22,545 nucleotides of DNA, from positions 1-22,545 of the forward strand of contig DDTZ01000165.1 in NCBI GenBank assembly GCA_002344565.1. Direction: 5' to 3'. The translations under genes and the position numbers were made by a program. Below, one piece after another: positions 1 through 7,300 of the stretch; positions within the stretch are counted from its first letter, which is position 1; every line of letters begins with the position of its first letter. This stretch comes from Bdellovibrionaceae bacterium UBA2351 (lineage in GTDB: Bacteria > Bdellovibrionota > Bdellovibrionia > Bdellovibrionales > Bdellovibrionaceae). Below the pieces are notes generated by a model. It saw nothing but the letters and a program-made list of their open reading frames with translations, did no database searches and was not told the origin of the DNA.

Positions 1-599
1 CTTAACCAGTGAATTCGGCCCTCTGCTTGGCGGGGGGCTTTCGGTGGGTTATGGTCGGGGTAACCTAATACGATTCCGCACAACAATTCTAATTCGCCGG
101 TTTTTATTTGCGGATCATTTTTCAACCCCAAAAATTCTATAACGTCGTCCTTGATTTCCAATGGTGCGCCCATCGTGCAGCAACCTAGGCCTTCCACAAA
201 ACACGCCAAATTTAGATTCTCTACCGCCATATAAACACTACCGATGCTGGTAAGATATTTTTCATCAGTTGAATTATGAGAAAAAGCAAAAATCAAAACG
301 GGTGCGTCACCCAGTGTAAAGAAAAAGCGCTCGGTAAAATCGTACAATGACGGTTTAAGTCTTTCTTTTAAAATATCTTTGATTCTGAGCCATGATTTTT
401 GTGAGTGTTTTAGGTATTCATCGCGCTTTTTTCCTTGAACCACATAAAAACGCCAGTTCTGTCTATTTTTTCCCGACGGAGCCTGCATCGCTGCAGCCAG
501 CAATCGATCTAAAACGTCTTTTGGAACGGGATCTTTTTTAAATTTACGTATTGATTTTCTATTTTCTAAAAGCGTGTAAAAATCATTTTTTTCTAACAT
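1..599 (-). CDS. Nitroreductase-family FMN oxidoreductase (3' end cut by window edge)
   Basis: The minus-strand frame is open from an ATG at 599-597 to the left edge, giving 199 residues with no stop seen, so the gene is nearly complete. The N-terminal part has the family's FMN-phosphate region (NRKSIRKF, then APSGKNRQNWRF). The C-terminal part has a Gly-rich ELLCGIVLGYPD segment and an Arg-rich tail ending in RIHWL, as in nitroreductases that use NAD(P)H and FMN to reduce nitro compounds or quinones. It has no signal peptide and is presumably a cytoplasmic homodimer. The true substrate cannot be read from sequence. It is divergent from tag across a 113-bp gap. No convincing Shine-Dalgarno sequence precedes the ATG, so the start is chosen by homology: the NRKS motif falls about 13 residues in, as usual. 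Confidence 0.88.
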   Translation of the reverse strand, partial: MLEKNDFYTLLENRKSIRKFKKDPVPKDVLDRLLAAAMQAPSGKNRQNWRFYVVQGKKRDEYLKHSQKSWLRIKDILKERLKPSLYDFTERFFFTLGDAPVLIFAFSHNSTDEKYLTSIGSVYMAVENLNLACFVEGLGCCTMGAPLEIKDDVIEFLGLKNDPQIKTGELELLCGIVLGYPDHNPPKAPRQAEGRIHWL

Positions 600-712
600 G
601 TTAGAATCGTATATCCGTTGAGCAGATCTGTAAATAAAAAGGCGAGTAGCATGCCTTGACATAAATTATGTAAAACCGATATCTGTTAAATTACTGTGCT
701 TGGGGTTGGCGG
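600..712. promoter_or_regulatory. Divergent intergenic region with a candidate tag promoter
   Basis: The 113 bp separate the divergent nitroreductase and tag starts and must hold promoters for both. A perfect -35 hexamer TTGACA lies at 656-661 on the plus strand, but the -10 region about 17-18 bases on (TATCTG at 680-685) is poor. A short inverted repeat CATAA-A-TTATG spans 660-670, overlapping that -35 element, and could be an operator. No good promoter is visible for the minus-strand gene. The assignment rests on consensus matching by eye only. Confidence 0.3.
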
Positions 713-1288
713 ATGAAAAAGAAAAAAAATGTCGTGCGATGTGAATGGGCTAATGGATCGGATATGATGGCAGAATATCATGACACGGAATGGGGACTTC
801 CTGTTCATAGTGATCGTCAGCATTTCGAATTTTTGATCTTAGAAGGGGCGCAGGCGGGTTTAAGCTGGGCGACTATTTTAAAACGTAGAAAAGGATACGC
901 CAAAGCTTTTGCGAATTTCGATCCTAAGAAGGTTTCGAAGTTTACGAAAGCCAAAATAAATTCCCTACTTAAAAACGAGGGAATTATTCGTAATCGCCTA
1001 AAAGTAGAATCTGCCGTTCACAACGCGAAACTGTTTTTAGGTATTCAAAAAGAATTCGGTTCTTTTGATCAATACGCATGGCAATTTGTGGGTGGTAAAC
1101 AAATAAACCGCAAACGTAAAGGGATGAGCGACTTTCAGGCGACATCGCCTGAATCAGATGCGTTTTCCAAAGATTTGAAAAAGCGTGGATTTAAATTCGT
1201 TGGCTCTACCGTTATCTATGCTCATATGCAAGCCGTGGGTATGATAAATGACCACTCTGTAAAGTGCTTCCGACATAAAGCGTGTTAA
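713..1288 (+). CDS. tag: DNA-3-methyladenine glycosylase I (Tag)
   Basis: This enzyme removes 3-methyladenine from alkylated DNA by cleaving the N-glycosidic bond, the first step of base excision repair in the cytoplasm. The 191 residues align end to end with E. coli Tag (about 187 residues). The zinc-binding set of the family is present: Cys10 (RCEW), His23 (YHDTEWG), His181 and Cys185 (NDHSVKC). The base-recognition segment LEGAQAGLSW carries Glu44 and Trp52, matching the E. coli Glu and Trp that contact the base, and KKRGFKFVGSTVIYAHMQA is also family-typical. The Lys-rich N-terminus is a few residues longer than in E. coli. The start ATG follows a G-rich stretch that is only a weak ribosome-binding site. 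It reads alone; the next gene downstream is puuD, 100 bp away. Confidence 0.96.
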   Translation: MKKKKNVVRCEWANGSDMMAEYHDTEWGLPVHSDRQHFEFLILEGAQAGLSWATILKRRKGYAKAFANFDPKKVSKFTKAKINSLLKNEGIIRNRLKVESAVHNAKLFLGIQKEFGSFDQYAWQFVGGKQINRKRKGMSDFQATSPESDAFSKDLKKRGFKFVGSTVIYAHMQAVGMINDHSVKCFRHKAC

Positions 1289-1388
1289 TATAAAAAAATA
1301 GGGTTAACATAAGGTTTTGGCTTTTTGGGCCCCCAGATCCTTGATTTTTCATGCTGACAGTCGATTTCTAGATTGTTAATACTAGTCA
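1289..1388. other. Intergenic gap between tag and puuD
   Basis: The 100 bp between tag and puuD on the same strand contain no clear rho-independent terminator (a GGGCCC palindrome is present but no stem plus T-run) and no convincing promoter hexamers. The gap is long enough to hold a puuD promoter. No Shine-Dalgarno sequence is visible ahead of the puuD ATG. Confidence 0.3.
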
Positions 1389-2564
1389 ATGACTTCAACA
1401 CTAGATCTTTGGATCGAATATATATTACGTTTTTCTCACTTGGTTGCCGGGATTTCTTGGATCGGTAGTTCGTTCTACTTCATATGGCTTGATAGCAGTT
1501 TCTTGCCTCCAGAAAAACCACGTCACAACGTGGAAGGTGAAGTCTACATGGTTCATGGAGGTTTTTACTATCAAGTGGATAAACGAAAAATTTATCCCGG
1601 TGAAATTCCAAAAACTTTGCATTGGTTTAAATGGGAGGCAACCCTAACTTGGATCACAGGATTTTTCTTATTTGCATTTTTGTACTATCTAAAGGGTGCT
1701 ACTCTTTTAATTAATCCGGAAGCTTTAGCGCTGACACAATTTCAAGCGATTGGTTTAAGTTTGGGTCTAATTATTGGTTCTTGGTTTGTGTATGATTTGA
1801 TTTGGTATCCGAATTTAATCAGAGCAAAATCCATCAGTATTTTTCTTTCTTTAGGCTATTTCGTGGGAATGGTGTACGGACTGACTCGCATTTTCAGTGG
1901 TCGTGGGGCCTTTATTTTAATGGGCGTCATTATGGGAAGTCTAATGCTGCTCAACGTATGGGTGCGTATTCTTCCGGGCCAAGCTAAAATGCTCAAGGAA
2001 GCGCAGGCGGGACAAGTGCCTGATTATTCTGTGAGCTTAAAATCAAAAGTTCGCTCGGTCCATAATACGTATTTTATTTTTCCTGTTCTGTTCATTATGC
2101 TCAGCAATCACTATCCGGGTATTTACAGTCATCAGTACAATTGGATTTTACTTATTATTCTAAGTGTATCGGGTGCGTTGGTTCGTCATACAATGGTAAC
2201 AAAGAATACCAAAGAGCGCTGGTTATTGATTCCCGCAGCTATCGGAATGATGGCGCTGGTATTTGTGAGTGCGATGCAACCCGCTCTGACAACATCTAGT
2301 GCGCCGAATCCTGAGCATCTTAATTATACCTACGTGAAAACTATCGTTGAGAACCGTTGTCAACGGTGCCACAGCACTCAGAACACGGATGAAAATTTTA
2401 AAGTAGCGCCTAAAGACGTGGTTTTGGAAACGGAAGATCAATTGATGAAGCACAAGGATCTAGTAATCAAGCAGGTGGAAACTAAAGTTATGCCGCTGGC
2501 TAATTTAACAGCGATGACGGATGAAGAGCGGACATTGCTAGTGAGCTGGTTGAAAACAAAATAG
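1389..2564 (+). CDS. puuD: Urate hydroxylase PuuD, membrane protein with C-terminal cytochrome c domain
   Basis: PuuD oxidises urate to 5-hydroxyisourate, passing electrons to the respiratory chain through its own heme instead of making hydrogen peroxide as soluble uricase does. The 391-residue protein has about eight hydrophobic segments in residues 1-310; the first (SHLVAGISWIGSSFYFIWLD) is the family signature. A cytochrome c domain follows, with heme motif C324-Q-R-C327-H328 and probable axial ligand Met368 (KVMPLAN). Domain order and length are those of the PuuD family (DUF989 plus cytochrome c). The cytochrome part must face the periplasm for heme attachment. The gene is convergent with the purine operon, 7 bp from the unknown gene at 2572, so it needs its own promoter. 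Its product feeds UraH (7917-8240). The exact start is supported by homology rather than by a ribosome-binding site. Confidence 0.93.
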   Translation: MTSTLDLWIEYILRFSHLVAGISWIGSSFYFIWLDSSFLPPEKPRHNVEGEVYMVHGGFYYQVDKRKIYPGEIPKTLHWFKWEATLTWITGFFLFAFLYYLKGATLLINPEALALTQFQAIGLSLGLIIGSWFVYDLIWYPNLIRAKSISIFLSLGYFVGMVYGLTRIFSGRGAFILMGVIMGSLMLLNVWVRILPGQAKMLKEAQAGQVPDYSVSLKSKVRSVHNTYFIFPVLFIMLSNHYPGIYSHQYNWILLIILSVSGALVRHTMVTKNTKERWLLIPAAIGMMALVFVSAMQPALTTSSAPNPEHLNYTYVKTIVENRCQRCHSTQNTDENFKVAPKDVVLETEDQLMKHKDLVIKQVETKVMPLANLTAMTDEERTLLVSWLKTK

Positions 2565-2571
2565 AATTTCA

Positions 2572-3204
2572 TTATTTAATTGGAACTTCTTTGATATAGT
2601 TTGTACCGACTTTTTTGTAACCACCATTTTTGGCCATCTCAATCAACATTTCATTTTTTATATTTCCGCCGATCATGGTGACCGTTTCAATCTGAGGAGA
2701 ATTTTGAAGCTGGTTAAGTATAAATTTTAAAGCAGCGGTAAATGTCTTAGCCGACAACCAGTCGGGCCCAGAATTTCGTTCTCCGATTTCTAATTGGCGA
2801 GTTTCAACTTCCTTCATAACTAGGCTGATTTCAAAATGAAATTGTTTTTTAGAGATTTTGGATCGAGTCGCAAAATAGCCAAGCCCATCCAAGTAAAAAT
2901 CATTTTTAGCTCCGGAAGTTATCAACTCCATGCCTTCTTGGATTCTTAAAACGTCTTCATGGTTCCAGAGTCGCGCGATCAGGCGTGGGGACAATCTAAA
3001 AAACGCGTCATTTAAAACATGAAACTGAGGGCTGAAAATTTCCTCAGATTTATTTTCCTTAGGCGAATAGAAATGTCGACATTGATTTGTATTGCCAGAG
3101 GCGTTTCCAAACCCGAAAAGGATAGAAAACGCTAAAAAGTACCCAAGCTTGGCAGAGTGTCTAACAAGCCGACAACAGAAATACGTGAGCTGCAATATAA
3201 TCAT
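2572..3204 (-). CDS. Unknown exported or membrane-anchored protein
   Basis: I do not recognise this protein. About 210 residues follow the ATG at 3204; a GTG at 3219 would add five, and neither has a Shine-Dalgarno sequence. The first 35 or so residues are hydrophobic with basic residues between two greasy stretches, ending in FGFGNASG, which looks like a signal peptide or N-terminal anchor. The rest is a soluble mixed alpha/beta domain (LDGLGYFATRS, LEIGERNSGPDWLS, VTMIGGNIKNEMLIEMAKNGGYKKVG). The last part, with 'more distant relative' features such as a beta-strand followed by IGGNIKNE and GGYKKVG, faintly resembles the acetyl-CoA half of a GNAT acetyltransferase, but this is weak. It lies 47 bp or less after the fusion gene on the same strand, so it may be the last gene of the purine operon; its role there is not evident. 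Confidence 0.7.
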   Translation of the reverse strand: MIILQLTYFCCRLVRHSAKLGYFLAFSILFGFGNASGNTNQCRHFYSPKENKSEEIFSPQFHVLNDAFFRLSPRLIARLWNHEDVLRIQEGMELITSGAKNDFYLDGLGYFATRSKISKKQFHFEISLVMKEVETRQLEIGERNSGPDWLSAKTFTAALKFILNQLQNSPQIETVTMIGGNIKNEMLIEMAKNGGYKKVGTNYIKEVPIK

Positions 3205-3251
3205 GTGTCGGACTAGCACTGCTATATTGAGGCCAAATTTACACTAAAAAC

Positions 3252-4316
3252 CTAGTAAACCATCACCCGGTGTATGCCGCCATCCGGGAACACCTTAATT
3301 TTAATTTGCTGAAACGTTTCAGAATTCGAGATGATAAACTCTTTCTTGTTTCCTGCAAACGCTTTAACCGTGGTTTTTGGGGCGAGTTCGATCCAGGTGT
3401 CACCCTTAAGGCCTTCGATACTGACCGCGGACGGGTTATTGTTAACAAAGTATTTGAAATCCAAAACAACGCGTTTGACGGGCGCCGGTTTTCCCATTTT
3501 CACCACGAGCTCTTCGAAATGTCCTGGTGTGCGACTACGCGCTGACTCGAAACCATCAAACATATGTATGGGCGGGAAAGGGGAAATCACCTGGTCCGCC
3601 GGTCCATAGTGCTGATTGCTGACGCTTACAAGGGCGCCACCGAAAGCCGACGACGTTAAGTTGATTGGCTTTTTCTTTTTCGCTAATCTTTCTGTATTTT
3701 TTGCGGATTCTTCTTCAGAGGGAACGAATGGAATCGTCAAAGGCTTGTGAGACTTAGGTATCACTTCATCAAAACGCACGCACGTGGCGTCTTCAAAGGC
3801 TTTATATTTTTTAGCTTCATCGGCTGGAAGTTCCGAATAGAGGCCTAGTCTTGAAAGTCCTCCATCTGGGAAGACTACTACTTTAATTTTCTGATACGGC
3901 TTTTCGCTGAGTTTTGAATCCTGCTTGATCTTTAGAGAGCCGTGACCCACGAGGTTTTTCTTAGGCAATAGTAAATCCCAGTTTTTCGCAGCGTTGTCAT
4001 AACCGTAAATTTCAATCGCTTCTACTTGATTGCCGTCATGGTACTTAGTGGAAACATGAATATATCGAATAGGCCCTGCTTTACGCATTTCAAATTCTAG
4101 AGTGTGGCGATCGTTAGGATTGTGGCGAACGGATTCCCAGCTATCCATAACTTTTCCTTGAGCACAGAATAACTGCGGATCAAAGATGGGCTCAAACGAG
4201 CTTAGTAGATTGTCCGCTTGGGCAAAACGCTCATCCGTAACCGATAAGACTTTTGCACCCACGCCTAAATTATACCTAGCAAGTGGATCTGCAGGGCCTG
4301 TTTCGACAATAGGATC
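3252..4316 (-). other. Domain 4 of the fusion: two-lobed allantoicase
   Basis: Allantoicase splits allantoate into ureidoglycolate and urea. Two homologous lobes are visible. Lobe 1 (about 1214-1352) has NLGVGAKVLSVTDERFAQADNLL, VMDSWESVRH and VFPDGGLSRLGLY. Lobe 2 (about 1418-1553) has LTSSAFGGALVSVSNQHYGPAD, FDGFESARSRTPGHFEE and VFPDGGIHRVMVY. These correspond to the DGWE, GHD and PDGG-x-x-R signatures of the family. A charged linker (about 1355-1415, rich in Lys and Glu) separates the lobes. The segment DTSHFxGN of lobe 1 is altered to STKYHDGN. Confidence 0.87.
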
Positions 4317-7300
4317 AGGACGACACGGATTGAACGCATCAAAGATTAGGGCTTTGTAGCCTCGATTTACGATCTGTTCTTGGGAGAATTTTTTAGGATC
4401 GAAATCAGTGTGAAATTTATCATAGGAAATGCCGGTAATTTTCAGAGTCCTAATCAATTCTTGTGCAACTTCAGCAATAAATGGAACCGCGCCATTGTCG
4501 CCATTCGCAAATATAACAAAACCAAGTCCCTGATCAGGCCCCGCATAACAGTGCAGAAATAGTGCGCGGAAGCCTTCGTTGGCTCCTTGGTGAATAATAA
4601 TTTTATTTTCGCCGGCTTCGGCGATAAATATACCAAGGCCCATCAAGGCGCCCATGAACTCAAGACTGCCTTTATCGCGACCGTGTAACATCAATGCCGC
4701 CGTATCGTGAGAGATCGAGCCAGAACCTTCTAAGTTTTGGTACGCACGAGTTAGGTGAACAAGGAACTGCGCCATATCGGCAGAGGAGCCAAGGCCACCG
4801 GCCGCAAATGCTGGAAATTGTAAACGAGTACCCGGAACTTCTTTTTGGCCATCGAAGTAGCCGCATGCATAGTTTTTACCCGGAATATTTTTTAGATTAA
4901 ACGTTAAGTTTTTTAATCCCATGTCGGCAAAGAATGGGTACGAAACTTCTTGAACGGTTTTCTTTGTAAGGCATTCGATTAAATGTTCCAGAACCAAGAA
5001 TCCGCCACCCGAGTAGCTGAATTTCTTGCCAGGTTCGTTAAGAACGTTCACATCTTTTAAAAGTTCCGCCCATGAAGGCATAGGCTTATTTAACGGATGC
5101 CCTTGGACATAGTGACCATTAAGTGCAGTATGATTTAATAAATGTTCTAACGTGACCGCGTCGTTGCTGAGTCTAAATGAAGACCCCACTTTTTCAAAAA
5201 CAGAATTTACAGACGCATCTAGTGCGATATTGTGCTTTTTAAAGAACTCTAAACAAAAGGCAGCCGCTAGGGGTTTACTTAACGACGCAATTTCAAACAG
5301 GGTATCAGATTGAACATGCCCTTCGCCTTTACGGCGTTCACCAAAGCTTAGTGTCTGAGTTTGATTAAACGCATTGATAGAGACACTCGCGCCAACGATT
5401 TTGTATTTCTCCAGAAGATCGCTAATTGCGTTGCGCGTATTATCCAGAGGATGTTCGATCATGCGCTTTCGAGTGATTTCCCACAGTGCTTCACGTGCGG
5501 CACCTAGTTCATCTTGCAATGATCGCTGCACGCGAGTTTTAAGTGCCGACAAAATTTCATCGGCAGATTTATCTTTTGCCGAAATTAAAAATTTAAAACC
5601 GAATTTTTCTAAATACTTTTGGCCTAGTTGTAACAATTCGTTTCGCTGGAATTCGCCACCCGCAAGAACTTTTTGCTGTTCAGACGCGGCTTGGGAGTCT
5701 AGGGTTTTTTTAGCTTCACCAATATTTCCATGAAAATATGCGGCATCGATAATATCGCTTTTTGAAAAACCTAAAATTAAGTTTTTTGCATATTTCGTAT
5801 TTAAAACAAATCCCTGTGACATACTTTTCGCAAATTGCAGCGAGCCACAATGCTCAAAGTAATAGTTAAGACGTTCGACATACGCGTCGAGTTTAAATCG
5901 CCCAGGCATTAATTCTTGCGCCGTGGCCCACGGATTGTGAGCGTCGCGAATAGATTTAATTGTAAACGGCAAAAGCAATTCTGTCGCAAATTCTGGTGGT
6001 TTTGAATCCGTCATTAATTGCAGCATCAGTTTCATCGCAATTGGATACCAGCGAGCTGTTTCCGCCGTGTACTTGACTTGGACGATTTTATCTGGATTAG
6101 AGAGATCTTTACGAATAAAGTGCATTTCTTCATGAACGATCTTGATAAATTCAGCTTTATCGAATCGGCCATGATACAGTTCATGCCAAACTTCCCATCG
6201 TGAACGTTCGGCCGTAGCTAGGTCGTCCATCACACGCACGGAAACCCCGTTAACGTGCGCAGGAAGAGCCACGCATCCATTTCCACTTAACCAGTCAGTG
6301 ATGTATTGCAGAGATTGAAATACGTTGTAGCGAATTTCATCAGGATGATTGTTGGCGATAAAATCGGATTCTTTAATATCCGCAACGATTAACGAGCGCA
6401 CATAATTTTCATCGGATTCAGATAAGCCTTCAATGTCGGGTCCATGAATGAAATCCATAATTTGCGTGTGATATGAGGGTTGTAATAGCGATTTCACTAA
6501 CTCATCTAACCCCGCGCTGTTGCCGCCTTTATGTAGACGCCAAGCTTCAACTAATGCTAGTCCCAAACGAACAAAGTCAGGGTGGGCCACCCAAAATCCA
6601 GATAGATCGCGTTTCATTTGAGTGATTACGTCTTTAATGAAACCAAGCAATGTCATTTGGAATGAGGGTGATTGAGGATCTGAGTCTAGAGGTAGAATGC
6701 CATACATTCCGCCGACCTTAATACCACCCCGGCCGCCGACAACATTGGCTAGCAAGTGATGGGAGGCTTTAATATACTTAATTACAATATTTGGATCCGC
6801 TTTAACTGGAATTCGGTAGTGCGAATCTTCTTTGAAAATTCGCGCAGTAGATGCCAGGAAATCATGCCAGCCCAGTGATGCACCGACAAAATAGGGATGA
6901 AGGGCATCAATTATCTCGTTCACGCGAACGATTGCGCGGGGATTTTCTAGTACGATCATTAGCCGTACTGAACCAAGGGTATAGGAGGAAAACTCCGCTT
7001 TAATCATTTTTTCCGCGGTTGAAACCATTTTCGCAATATAAGCGGCTTCTTCTTCATTTTCTAATTTAGGAACATAGAAACATAAGGCTTCTGGTTTATT
7101 CCAGTTTTTGAATAAATGCAGAGCAAAGTCATACATATGCATAGGAATTGGGTTTTTATCTTGGAATAGGAATGTGCAAGGCAATGCTAAGCCTGGAAAA
7201 CGTTTAATCGGTAAAGCCAGGTGGTCTTTTTCTAGATCATAGTTTTTGCCTTCGCCAGTGACTTTTAATGTTTTATCAAAACACGCAGTTAAGTTTACTG

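Noticed and set aside
1289..1388. Rho-independent terminator after tag
   Set aside because: There is a GGGCCC palindrome and some T-rich sequence, but no stable stem followed by a T-run.
3270..3609. Plus-strand reading frames inside the fusion gene (for example 3270-3545 and 3331-3609)
   Set aside because: They lie antisense to well-conserved allantoicase sequence and show no domain or ribosome-binding site, so they are shadows.
4359..5402. Antibiotic-resistance beta-lactamase
   Set aside because: The motifs are those of the class C fold, but the domain lies in the middle of a cytoplasmic metabolic fusion without a signal peptide, so a periplasmic resistance role is unlikely.
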